64,000 nucleotides of DNA from Diphasiastrum complanatum (GCA_029204225.1 CM055108.1:21996326-22060325); one strand, 5' to 3'. Counted from the stretch's first letter, positions 10,650 to 21,223 are shown. The notes: generated by a model not told the origin, from the letters alone. Translations and numbers: made by a program.

Positions 10650-11500
10650 ATGTTAAATAATAACAAAATGAAAAAGATTAAGGCTTCAATTACTGATAGC
10701 ATTATGGACAACACATCCTCTAATTAGGAAATAGCTTCCTTTATAGAGGCCTCTAGCTCGGAAGTCCATGAAAACAAGATGTGAAGATATATTATTTTTT
10801 CTATAATATGCACCTCCGCATGCAATGTACAGATATGAACATTTCGTAGAGGAATCGGTAGTACAGGTTTCCAATTAGGATCTTCTTGATCTCTTTATAT
10901 TCATGTACTCCTTGTCATGTCTTTTGCTGTTTTCATGTAGTAGTACAAACAAGGGTGTTTAGAGTTAGCGCCAAGAGATACATTGAACATACATTTCAAT
11001 GTCTTCAGATCTCCTGCTAAATGCCATTCAATGTTAAAAGTGCCAAATCCAAGAATATTGAGTGGATCTCCCTCCATGTGATTTTTTATGGTGGTAGGAT
11101 ATGATGTTCTACTAAATATCCATGAGAGAATGTTATGGTCTTCTTTCAGCACCTATAAGAGAACACAAAAACGTGATTAGCCTCATATTAACACAAAGAA
11201 GATTTTAGATATGAAATCCATATTCAAATGATTATCCCTATTTATTATGCGAAGGAACTGCTATACCTAAAATGCTGCCAACCACCAGATATCATTTTCT
11301 GATTGAACACTAAAATTGAGGCCTTCTGAGTCTTCTGAATTTGAAAGTGCTCCATTCATGATTGTGAGACTGACTCTTTCCATTTTTTGTCCTTTTATAA
11401 TTTCAGACTCATCTAACTTGAGAACAACTATCAACTTGTTATTGACATTCTCATTTGTAATACCGTAAAAATTTATGATGAATGTTAATTAATGTCAATA
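10650..11500 (-). pseudogene. Unknown transposase-like gene, middle part
   Basis: Two exon-like pieces on the minus strand. The upstream piece (about 11275-11450) ends ENDIWWLAAF plus TAG, directly before a GTATAG donor. The downstream piece starts at 11151 after a CTTATAG acceptor: VLKEDHNILSWIFSR, then FNIEWHLAGDLKTLKCMF, then a Cys-containing NSKHPCLYYY. After two stops it goes on as NWKPVLPIPLRNVHICTLHA near 10840. The relic at 3250-4260 has the same exons and intron; there the residue before the intron is CAG (Gln), so the TAG here is likely a CAG-to-TAG change. I read it as a transposase-like protein of an unfamiliar family; function is inferred only from its repeat nature. Confidence 0.5.
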
Positions 11501-11502
11501 AA

Positions 11503-11854
11503 TAAATTGTTGGAATTGTTATATGCTGGACTCTCTCCTTTCGAGCAATACATTTCATTGATATGAGATGGATTACCAACTATTGTCTGCATACCATGGT
11601 TTAACATGTCTCTTTTTTTTTAAAGATGAAATGGTCGTGGGACTGGAAACTTGTTGATATACTATGCAAATGTTTCCTTTATCATCTTAAACATTGTTGC
11701 ATATGCTTCCCTACTGATGCTAGAAAAGTCACATGCTCCCTAAAGCAATGTAGTATCTAATATTTTTCCAACTTAAGCAGGCTTATATAAAGGCCATGTT
11801 AAAATAAAAAAAGATGACAAGCTATCAGGTAAAATATTCCATGCAAGTTGAGCA
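11503..11854. other. Unassigned spacer between oppositely oriented fragments
   Basis: AT-rich sequence without coding signal. It separates the minus-strand middle part from the plus-strand C-terminal part of what seems to be the same protein family, so an inversion breakpoint or nested insertion edge may lie here. Confidence 0.35.
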
Positions 11855-12464
11855 TTGGAGGATCTAAACCTCGAAGATTTTTATCAAACTATTAAACAAT
11901 CTAAGGTTCAATACACGGTTTGGAAAGAAATTATTGCAGCAACTCAAGATTTCGAAGAAAAAGGTTCTACTCGTATACACAAAGTAGAAGTTTGGAAAAA
12001 GTTAGACAACATGGTGAAATACTTGAGAAAAGATAAATTTTCAAATACTGATGTTCAAATGATACAGAAAACAACCAATGAATTTGTGGATGCAGTTCAA
12101 AGTGCATGGGGTGTTGATCATATAACACATTATATGGTAAGACTTTGATTTTACACTACGATAGACAAATATGTGCAATTAAATTAGATACTTTTGGTAC
12201 TGATTTAGATTATGTTTTTATGACATGCAGCACATATTACGACATCATTCGACATTCTTTGCAAGAAATAGTGGAAGTCTTAGCATATGGTCATCGCAAA
12301 GAATGGAAAAATCTCATTGGCAAGCAAGAGCGGCATTTCATAAAAGTACACAACATGGCAGGACTAGCACAAAAAACAGCTATGTACTGCAACTTTTCCA
12401 ATGGTTTTACAAAAGAATCCAAATTCGTCATAATACAAAATCGACAGATTATAAAATTTTTTAA
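11855..12464 (+). pseudogene. Transposase-like gene, C-terminal part with one intact intron
   Basis: Exon 1 (11855-12135) ends ...AWGVDHITHYM at a GTAAGA donor. The intron (12136-12230) ends in ATGCAG. Exon 2 (12231-12464) continues in frame: HILRHHSTFFARNSGSLS, then IWSSQRMEKSHWQARAAF and LFQWFYKR, and stops at TAA. Joined, this gives about 170 residues without a stop. The pattern of WG-x-D-x-x-T-x-Y-M, followed by an 'SxxxMEKSHxQAR' stretch, resembles the C-terminus of uncharacterised transposon proteins I remember, but I cannot name the family. It lies on the opposite strand from the middle part at 10650-11500, and the N-terminal part is missing. Confidence 0.5.
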
Positions 12465-12560
12465 AAAGCATGCAAATTTATACAAGCCAATAGGCTATAG
12501 ACACACAATAAAATTTTGTATATTAAATACAAATATTTACAAAGTACAATTCAACAGTAT

Positions 12561-13700
12561 CTAATCTGCTTCCGATATTTTTTCCAATGAAAGTTGCAAC
12601 TTAGAATCATGCAACAATTTTCTTCTTTCATATGGATCCAATAGCTCATAGTTTGCATGCTCACTCAGATCAACGTAAGCAGCATACACTGCAAAATGAG
12701 ATGATCTGAGCATGGAATTCACTGGTCCATATCCTAGAATTTTAACCGCAATAGTTTTCCTTACAAAAATTATTTTATGCACCTTATTGAAATTATGTCC
12801 TCCAAGAAAATGAGACAGTGCCTTGATTGCCATAATCATAGTTTCACCATGTTGATGAAACTTTGAATGGGCAACACTTATCTCATTACTCTTGAAGGAC
12901 TTCAGATAGTGCCCCAGTGCATGATCTCTTGAACATTCTCCAGCAGAAGATCTCTGCCCTCCTCGACAAATTGCGAAATCATCAAGGAAAATTGTTTCCT
13001 AAAATGATAAAAAACAAAGTCAGCTCCAGTATATAATCTGACATAACAAATCTACTAGTACTTGATAAGAGACAAAAACTTACGCATTCGGCTTTGTGTT
13101 CTCTGATTACTATCTCTCCGTCAATATTATGTCCACCTTTTGATGTCAATATTGTTGGTGAATAGACAGTTGGCTATGGAAAACCAAGTTGACTTTGAAT
13201 TCTAAGAAACTCCTCCTCAGAAGGTAGATCATCTTCTTTGTTGTGCATTTCCTCCACAGCCATTTTCAAGCAATCTTTCCTTGAATAAAACTTATCATTA
13301 TGTACATCGTCAACACTAGGGAGAAGATCATCAGCATATCAATTATATCCGAAAATTCATCAAGCTCTTTGTTCAAAATGCAAAGAGTCTCAGCTTCAGT
13401 GAAGTTAAAAAGATCCGATCAATCTGATATTGTCAAAAAGAAACTATTATCTATATTATAAGCAAGCAAAGTGATCAAAGATTTATCAGAAGGAGAAAGG
13501 GTAGTGGGTGTTCCAGGGCCTATAAAAGTAGTCCTATTTTGAGCAGGATCAAAATCAGAACAATCATCTAAATTAACACTCGTATCAATAAAAAAAATAT
13601 CTATATTTACAATCTTTGACTTTTCAGCTTTTGTACCACTAGAAGAAGCTGTTTCAGAAGTGGAGGGCACAGTTTTCGAATCGTCAAAAATATTTAACAA
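12561..13700 (-). pseudogene. Unknown minus-strand gene, divergent partner of the H3/Ulp1 region
   Basis: Reading down the minus strand: a Ser/Thr/Asp-rich N-terminal stretch (13700-13419), a TGA, then NFTEAETLCILNKELDEF, a one-base frameshift near 13340, then DDLLPSVDDVHNDKFYSR and EEEFLRIQSQLGFP with a TAG, then NIDGEIVIREHKAEC to a GTAAGT donor at about 13082. A TTTTAG acceptor joins in frame at about 12998 to ETIFLDDFAICRGGQR, HALGHYLKSFKSNE, and a C-terminus ending LSLEKISEAD at 12561. The last exon (about 145 residues) is uninterrupted. I recognise no domain. It converges tail-to-tail with the fragment at 11855-12464. It begins downstream of the bidirectional promoter, so it may be one of two genes of a mobile unit. 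Confidence 0.45.
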
Positions 13701-14343
13701 AAAAAAAAAAAAAAAAGCAAACTAAAAATCAACAAATCTACATTTTTTATTATGAATTGGGCACTCATCTACAGACTTGAAATCATTATGTAACTTGGTA
13801 AACATTCTATCAAACTTAGCTTTATAGATATGCTTGTCGAGTGTCACCAAGTCTTGATAATGAATCATGTCCTTATTTTGAGATTTGAATAGAGGAGTAC
13901 TGACACCAGGGCCCTCAGTTATAGAAGGTAGAATAAAAAGAAAAGGAAAAAAAGAGATTTGAATTAGTCCAACCTATCAGTAATACCAAATTCATTAAAA
14001 AAAGAAAACAAACTGGATTTAAAATTAGACATTTTAAACCAAAATAACAGAACTAAAGTTCCAAATATCGCTCTTAGACACAAACCGCAGGTCAGACAAG
14101 CACGTCAAGGCAACGTGCGCTCGAGAGAGATATTTGAAGTTGGAGTATTGGATCTGAGCACAAGAACACCGAGCAGAGAAGAAAAGGGATGTGAAGCGCG
14201 CTTGAATGCGATACCGGACGATGCAGTATCAGATCCAGGTGCATAATAGTCAACGAAAGGTAATGAGAGCAAGCGGTGCGCTTGAAATCGATATCCGAAA
14301 AAGCAATCATAAATTTGCATGAAAATCCGAGCCGAAAAAGACC
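13701..14343 (-). other. Leader region of the minus-strand gene
   Basis: Sequence between the presumed minus-strand TATA box and the first coding stretch. It holds a poly-A run (13701-13718 on the plus strand) and two short open frames (14092-14392) with no recognisable motif. An intron or untranslated leader would explain it. Confidence 0.35.
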
Positions 14344-14622
14344 TATTTATAAAAAACAAATTTGCACGTGTGGAGGAGCGTTGAAGGAACACGTCTCGAA
14401 TTGTGATTGGTTAAAATAAATGCGTCATACCGAGAATGATTGATCTGACATTTGTCACGTGCAAGAATGACACACATCAATATCAGATTTGCGCATGTAT
14501 CTCAGCCCACGTTGCCTCATAATTGGGTCATCATTGTCAATACGGACATTCCACGTGGATTAATAATCTAACAACACGTGTTTTTGTCATCTTTTCACAC
14601 GTGCAAAAATTTCGTATATATA
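14344..14622. promoter_or_regulatory. Compact bidirectional promoter with repeated ACGTG boxes
   Basis: Two TATA boxes face away from each other: TATAAATA on the minus strand (14344-14352) and TATATATA on the plus strand (14615-14622), about 260 bp apart. Between them lie at least five ACGTG-type cores (near 14365, 14456, 14552, 14572, 14598) plus ACGT half-sites at 14391 and 14509. These resemble plant bZIP/bHLH G-box or ABRE sites. Reading regions start on each side at sensible distances (H3-like ATG at 14933; minus-strand gene from 13700). Function is inferred from arrangement. Confidence 0.55.
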
Positions 14623-14932
14623 AGTTCTCGGAATTTTTTATTTTTTTGCAAAATTTTCGCCTTTAGCTCCCGATATTGCTCCCAAGTGTGCTCTTTTACT
14701 GTTCAAGCTTTCGCCCTCTCACAGTGCGCTTGAGTCCGATACCGCTGGTTGTTCAATATCACTTTCGAACTCGCATCTCTTTTCTTCAAATAATTTGTCT
14801 AGATCTTGTGCTCAAAACCGATATTCAGTTCTGGTATCGATCTCAAGCGCCCTTTCATCGCAAATTTTTTTGTTTTCATCCACTTTTGTTTTGTTCAAAC
14901 TTCTTCTTGTTAATTTTCTTCTTCTGAGAATG

Positions 14933-15568
14933 ATGGCCTGAACCAAATCCACTACCCGTGCTATCACCACTGTACAGCCATCCCATTCCCATGTTCCCTC
15001 TGGTATTAGCCATAGGTGTGGCACGAAGCAGGTCTGGCTGAGAGAGATCAGAAAACTCCAGAGATCAATTGAATTGTTGATCCCTAGAGTTCCTTTCGGC
15101 CGATCTGTTCAAAATGTCACTCTGTCACTTGGGCTAAATGTTCGTTTTGCCATAACAGCCACGTAGGCCTTACAGGGTGTTGCAGAAGATTTTTTGTCCC
15201 AGCTTTTTGAGGATACTTGTCTTTTGGCAATGCATGGTAAGCATGTCACCATCATGCCAAAGGATTTCGTCATTCTCAAGAGGCTTCGGGACAGATATTA
15301 TGGTCTGCATGTTGATAATGCCAGCACCTCCAAAGACCTGCCTCTGGATAGAACCCACGTGCCTACTACCTCTAGGAGGAAGAGAAAGCAGTCTGTCCCC
15401 AAGAAGGTTAGATCTCGGCGAAGGCCAGCTGCTTCCCTTCCTCCTAACCGTATCCCGGCCAAGAGACCCTTTGTCTTCCTGGGCTCTGAGTCAGATGCTG
15501 GAGAATCTGACTCAGATCGAGAATCTTCACCTCTTTCTCCTCCTGTTAATCGTGTAGCTCCTCAGTAG
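14933..15568 (+). pseudogene. Histone H3-like domain with long C-terminal extension
   Basis: From ATG 14933 the frame begins like histone H3 (M-A-stop-T-K-S-T), has a short divergent tail, then a complete H3 fold: WLREIRKLQRSIELLIP (residues 35-51), VPFGRSVQ (53-60), ALQGVAEDFL (79-88), LFEDTCLLAMHGKHV (91-105), TIMPKDF (106-112), RLRDRYYG. It aligns to canonical H3 over about 88 residues with no gap and roughly half identity by eye. Loop 1 has normal H3 length, unlike plant CENH3, although LLIP and PKDF are CENH3-like. Instead of ending there it continues about 90 residues through a Ser/Arg-rich stretch (TSRRKRKQ, SRRRPAASLPPN) and an acidic stretch (GSESDAGESDSDRESSP). Three in-frame stops (TGA 14939, TAG 15164, TAG 15566) break it. 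After the last stop the frame stays open (VSSPKVLITQEELDKIAEKS), so it may once have run into the protease downstream. No introns are seen in the histone part. Confidence 0.7.
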
Positions 15569-15619
15569 GTTTCATCACCAAAAGTGTTGATTACCCAAGA
15601 GGAGCTAGACAAAATAGCA

Positions 15620-17048
15620 GAGAAATCTCTATATATTGTTTCACTTCTGTTTTTGCTCCTGTACATAATCTTTTTGTGAGAATTCCATACGATCCAGTCC
15701 AGATTTTTTTTATTCTGACCATTATAATCAATATGAGGCCTCCCTAGTTAACAAAATTGATCTTTTCGGCAACTTTTTTGATTTTTTTCTTCCAGATACA
15801 TGTAGAAGCTTTAGATTAGGTCCCAAATTTTGTGCCATGCTAAAAGATAAGACCTCAAAAATTTCAAATGCAATAATAGAGGCCGGAGTTTTTTTTTTTG
15901 CAGAATAGTATTAGTTTCGATTCCCATGGTACAGTTTTTGTAGTTAGTCCATTTTTCATGGGAGTGGTAAAGGCGAAAGAAGCCAATTTTGAGAAGGTTG
16001 TCTATTTCATCGAGTGCAGTCCTATGGCAAAATTCTATTTGATTCCATATGAAAATAAGTAAGGATTGCTCTTTTGTTTTTGTTGTCTTAACCTGGATTG
16101 TTGCATGCTTCATTGCTTTAATAAGAACACAATTTTTTCATAAATATGAATTTATCCATATTTGTATTTTGGTTCTTGCAGTCGGCATTGGAGCTTGAAC
16201 ATTCTTTTTGTAAAGATAAATAAGGAGGGAGTATCAAATTTTCTATGTGTAAAATTAAACTCAACTGCAAATACACATAGAGAATTTGATTCTTTACTTC
16301 ATGATGTCGTTCGAAAAATACCAACAACGACAACTTCAATTGGAGAGATAACCATTAAATCTCTCAAGGTATATTCTCTGATATGCATGTATTCCTTTTT
16401 TAATTCAAATGTATCATCATAGTATAAATAAAATTTCTATCATTATATTACTAATTCTCATTCCATATATGTAGTGTGTACAACAACAAGATATTTTTAG
16501 TTGTGCATGGTTCATCTTGTACAATACGAAGCTATTTTTTGAATGGTATAATTTACAAACGGATGTAGATATTGAAAAGGTAATATTCTATTCATTTGTA
16601 GTTCATTTCATTCTGATTCATATTTTATATGCATTGTTTGTAATTTGCTGATTCTCGTGTTTTGTGATAACAGTTCACTCTTGAACTGTATACTCCTTAT
16701 GATGTATATAGATTTCGGCAAGAGTTGATCAAAACCTATGCCCAGTACGGTGTAAGCGTTGCACCTGCAATCGAGGGCCCTCAAAAGGAAGCTGCTCCTG
16801 TCTTAACAGCCTTTCAAGTTGTTCAGGATGCAGATCTTATTTTATATGATCAAAAAGAAATAAAAGTCCTTCATAATACAGAGGAAGGCAATTTTGCAAC
16901 AGATATTTCTCTTGTCTTAAAAGGCATCGAGCCCCTTCTCGAAACAGAGGAGGGTGAGATTATAGAAGGAGCTATTGCCTTATCACTTCCTAATACTGAT
17001 ATAGAAAATATAGAAAAATTGACTGAATATAAATCTATTTGTAAATAG
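15620..17048 (+). pseudogene. Ulp1/SENP-like (C48) cysteine protease, spliced, partly frameshifted
   Basis: Pieces in order: VHNLFVRIPYDPVQ and YEASLVNKIDLFGNFF (15650-15790); KTSKISNAIIEAG (to 15887); a poly-T run; then four exons that splice in frame: 15904-16058 (VVSPFFMGVVKAKE, FYLIPYEN; donor GTAAGG), 16182-16368 (RHWSLNILFVK; donor after CTCAAG), 16475-16579 (CVQQQDIFSCAWFILY), 16674-17048 (FTLELYTPYDVYRFRQ..., stop). This matches the C48 layout: 'IPxxxxxHW' with the catalytic His, then Gln and catalytic Cys in QQQDIFSCAW. The usual catalytic Asp after the His strand appears as Asn (VKLNST). Proteases of this family cleave SUMO-like conjugates and are often carried by plant DNA transposons. 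Two poly-T frame slips (near 15705 and 15890) and a shift near 15635 make it a probable pseudogene. Its frame lines up behind the H3-like domain, so a fusion is possible. Confidence 0.65.
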
Positions 17049-17458
17049 AGAGACATAAAAAAAAAAAAAAAGATACAATCATTTTACTTGTAAACAACCC
17101 GTTTATGGATTTTTTTTATTGATATCACAATAGATTCTTACAATCAGCTTGTGTCCATAGTCTAATACTGGAATGCAATTTTTCTATAATGATAAAAAAA
17201 AAACTGTAGCATCTGGTGCAATCCATTCATCACTTTCAAAACTAGATAATGGAATTGGTACTATTTGTCCAAAATTTCCTTTTGTATCAGGAATGTGTTG
17301 GAGAGAGAGGGGGAGAATAATTTATGACAAACACGAACGAGAAACAAACTCGAACAAGAAATGAACGAGAAACAAACTCGAATAGAAAATGTTTGTGCAC
17401 AGCGGAATGAACTATACGACTCTCTCCGTAAGCATAACTATGCCTATCAGAATGATAG
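17049..17458. other. Unassigned spacer
   Basis: AT-rich sequence with poly-A after the protease stop. A short direct repeat (acgagaaacaaactcgaa, twice, 17338-17382) precedes the copia LTR fragment. No gene seen. Confidence 0.4.
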
Positions 17459-18140
17459 GACTTTAGTGATAGAAATCATGGTCGTTCTAGATTACACATA
17501 GCCAAACATTAGTAGATGAAGCGCCAGAAGAATAATTTGTCGCAAATAGCAAGACAAATTATATGTCGCGAAGAGCTAGACTGTGCTCGACTGATAATTA
17601 GTCGCGAATGATTCACGATAAACAAGACTAAATATTAATCGTCTATTACCAGTAAGAACAACTAGAAAGATCAGATAGAATAAATGATAAGCATAACAAT
17701 ATTAACATAGATCTGAACGCAGAACCCTGAACTGTATCAGATTAAGTATATCATGTATACATGTCAATAATGTGGTAGAGCACAATACAGTACTGGACGA
17801 AACCGCATGTCCTACAAAGCTTATTTCAATTTGTAAAAAGCAATTAAACCTTAATTCTGACAAGAATGAAGAATCAATGCTCAAGGCATCTACTTCGTTT
17901 ATGTCGTCTTCTTCTGCTCTCTTCATCATCTTTTACACGAATGGTGTCCAGTATATATATATACTACATAATATTACAGGTGTGCTGTGCATTCTACTAT
18001 TCCTTGTGCTGAGCTGGTTTCTGGTTTGGCTTCGACTGCTTTGAGTCTTTCTTCTTCTTCTGCTTTGTCATGCCCTTATTGGTGTACAAGGCATAAAAAT
18101 TAGCTGAGGAACTCGAGGCTTCGTTCCTTCGCGTGTCTTC
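17459..18140 (-). mobile_element. Copia LTR fragment joined to a Gag relic
   Basis: 17459-17986 is a partial copy of the LTR at 4669-5505 (shared landmark ccagaagaataatttgtcgc near 17522). On its right, minus-strand translation reads NEASSSSANFYALYTNKG and a Lys-rich tail, the Gag region just before the zinc knuckle of copia. All the polyprotein between them is gone, so this is an internally deleted element. Confidence 0.65.
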
Positions 18141-19051
18141 TGTGAAAGTACTGTACTTTAGGACCATAAATGGATCTACAAAAGATCCACAAGAGTGATT
18201 GGATGCTTGCTTAACAATCTATCAAAAAACTAGACACAAAAAAGTTGATCTAGATTGGCAATTTGACAAACAACAAGCATTAAAAATCAAAAGCATTGAT
18301 AAAAATTGAAATCCGAGCCCACACGTGTGTACTACAGGCTGTAGTATGGCCTTCAACTTGAGAAACAAATAGAAATTGATTTGGTTTCATTTGGATCACA
18401 AAAACTCAATGTACATAGTGAACTAGCTTGAGATTGCCAATGAGCTCCAAAAATTTTCTATCTTCTCACTATGGAGAGAGGGAATACATAGCAAATTCGA
18501 CTTCCTTCTTGAAGTTAGGTGGATTTCCAACATGTAATAAGGAAGTTAACTCACTCTCCTTGACCTAAAATGAAACCCTAGTCTATTTCCTAGAGTTATG
18601 CTTGGTAGGTAGCTAGTTGTTCAAATTTTCACCTTAAACTTAGGTGTAGGTCCTATAAAGTAGGGATGACCACCAAATAGACATGACCAACTCTCTTGAC
18701 TTGACTTAACCTACATTAGGATGGGTTTCCCATGTAGCATCATGGCCTCACATGTGTGGGACCCAATTGTGTACACAATTTACACTATTCTACATGGTTT
18801 TTGATCAAGCTAGATTTGCCAATTTTTGACAATTCTTCACACTCCTCCTCAAATTTAGATTGATCTATTTACAACTCTCTTGATAGATCAATGAAAGCTT
18901 TTAGAAGTGTCTAAAAAATCCAGCTACAAAAAAGGAACTTTTGAGATTCTAATAGAGAATGATGTCCATGAAGGATCTTTCACCACCTCTTAGAGGATCC
19001 CTTACAAGATGTTCCATAAATGTGTCTATATACATGTAGCACACTTCAAAA

Positions 19052-20152
19052 CTAAACATCATGCCAAGCCATGGATTCCAAGGCATTTTGTGCACTTGAA
19101 GATACATCAATGAAAATATTAAGTGAATAAATAATGTTGCCAAAGACAACTTTTCTTGCTTGATCCATATGATTGAGCCTAGATGGCTCCATCTTGATAC
19201 TCAAGATTCTTCTTGGAGTCCTCGGGTCTTGAGCTTGATCCTCCACTTGACTTGACTCCAAAACATCAATGAATTGAATAATGTGTTGATCCAAAGGTGC
19301 TTCTTCAAGTTTACAAATCTTCCACTCTTGAAAGATCACATTTCCACCATTGACAAATGCTTTGGTTAAAAACAAGTAGATTCTACAATCTCTACTTGAA
19401 GAGCAAAACACTACCATTATTCCTATCATTGAAATAGGATAATCTTTGGTCCTTACATTGGAATGATCATGCACAAAGCATGTGGACACAAAGATTTCCA
19501 AAGCAAATGATGTTTCATCTTTTATGACTCTATTCAAACTATTACAAAAATAGTTATCCAATGAAATTGCTTTATCAACAACAAATGTAAATTTCAAAGC
19601 ATCCCATTTCATTGTCTTGTCATACAAAGTAATAAACACCATGGATCTTAAAGGTAAGAAACAAGTCACCTCATGTCTACTAATACTTTCCAAAAAGTAT
19701 TCAAAGATAGTAGACTCTCCAATGCTCACCACCCTTGCAAGATGCACACTTGAATGGACAATTTGCATGCAATTTGATGACTCGGCCATTGTCATTGAGG
19801 ACTCCCTTGGAACTCTCATGCTTTGAGGCTGATCCTCAATATCTTCCTCCTTTTGATGCTCCTCCTCAATGCAAGCAAGATCACACTTTTCCAAGATCTC
19901 CTTTTAAGTGATCTCCTCATTTGCCAAGCTCATTCTTTCAAAAGCAACACTAGCTTCCAACTTAAACAATCTTCCATGCTTAAATCCCTTTGCAATGCAA
20001 ACATTATTCTTCAAGATGAAACAAACACCATGCTTAAAGTGGACATCCAACCCACTTTCTAAGAGTAAACCAACACTAAACATATTCTTGGTGATTGATG
20101 GTACATAAAGGACATTTTCTAGATCCATGCATTTTGAGGATTCTAGACACAA
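19052..20152 (-). pseudogene. Copia GAG-pre-integrase and degenerate integrase remnant
   Basis: The first part (20152-19904) is a clear GAG-pre-integrase region (MDLENVLYVPSITKNMFSVG). The second (19894-19052, 280 residues open) is strongly diverged but still tracks copia integrase: WDALKFTFVVDKAISLDNYF corresponds to the 'PISFWGEAITCANYL' region, and GIMVVFCSSSRDCRIYL to the 'GLFVGYGENSKGYRMY' region of the element at 7118. The catalytic core is missing. The end, VFGNIIYSLNIFIDVSSS, has no RT motif. An open frame kept after loss of the catalytic parts is unusual and may be chance or selection on a shortened protein. Confidence 0.6.
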
Positions 20153-20172
20153 AGAGATGGTGCCAACACCAT

Positions 20173-21223
20173 CTATCCTACACTCTTCATCATTTGCAGT
20201 AAAGACAAGCTTTTAGCAGCATTGAAAGAGTGTAAGGTTGAGAAAAAGTCCTTTTCACAAGACATGTGAGAGCTAGCCCCACTGTCGATCCACCAATTGT
20301 CTCTTGAATTGCTATTGCTTGTTGGTGAGGATGTAGATGTCATCAAGGATACATCTACTTCATCCTCCTCCTCCTTTGCAAGGTTTCTGTGTTTGTCCTC
20401 CTCCACTTGTGCTCTTAGCCTCTTGTAGCATTCAGATGCATAATGCCCCTTCCTTCCACAAAAGAAGCATTTTTGCTTTAACTTGTCCTTTGAGCTTGAT
20501 GCATCATCCTCTTCTTTGGCCTCCTTTGGATGCTTCTTCTTTCCATTGGTCTTCTTTTTGCCCTTGAATGAGAAATTGGCTTTCTCATCACCATCTTGCA
20601 ATGACAAGGAACTCATCCTAGATTTTGCATGGAGCATCCTACACTCTTCAGCCACTAATACACTGTGAAGTTTTTCTGTAGTTGGCAAAGTGTCTTGGAT
20701 GGCAAAACTTTGGACCAAATTTGCAAAGTCATCTCCTAGACCATTAAGGACAATTTGTACAAGCTCTCCATCATGAATCTTCTCTCCAATGGAAGCCAAC
20801 TCCCTATTTAGAGACTTGATTCTGAGTACATAATCCTGTGCACTCTCCTCACTTCTCCTCATGCTTTGCAAAATTTGATTTCTAAGCATAAGAACTCTAG
20901 AAGTGCTGCTAGACTCATAGATTGATTTTAAAGACTCCCAAGCCTCTTTAGCATTAGTACAAGCTGATACTTCTCTCAACAAATCATTGCTCACATTCAT
21001 CTTCACACAATGAAGTGCAAGCCTAGATCTCTTCTTTAGCTAACTCCTGTGCACCTAGAGGTTCATCTTCATCTTCAATCAAGAACTCATAAAGGTCTTG
21101 GAGCACTAAGAGTGAATCCATTCTAACCTTCCAAATAGCATAATTTGTAGAATTCAACCTCTCACTAGCTTCTAGAAGGTATGCTCCAGCAGATCCCATC
21201 TTACTAGTGACTTCTACAAACAA
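20173..21223 (-). pseudogene. Copia Gag with zinc knuckle and protease core
   Basis: Begins at 21223 with an N-terminal Gag stretch (LNSTNYAIWKVRMDSLL), is broken near 21020, and resumes at 21006: LREVSACTNAKEAWESL, LNGLGDDFANLVQSFAIQD, then CCHC CFFCGRKGHYASEC and the protease WWIDSGASSHM. About 340 residues in total, normal for copia Gag plus protease start. It closely resembles the Gag at 5849. The frame break at the join and one before the GAG-pre-integrase part prevent a full product. Confidence 0.8.

Noticed and set aside
13701-13718. Poly-A tract as a retrocopy tail of the minus-strand gene
   Set aside because: It lies at the 5' side of that gene and the gene keeps an intron, so it is not a retrocopy tail.
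14939-15166. RNA editing as a rescue for the stop codons in the H3-like frame
   Set aside because: U-to-C editing in ferns and hornworts is known for organelle transcripts, and this is a nuclear-type locus with spliceosomal introns.
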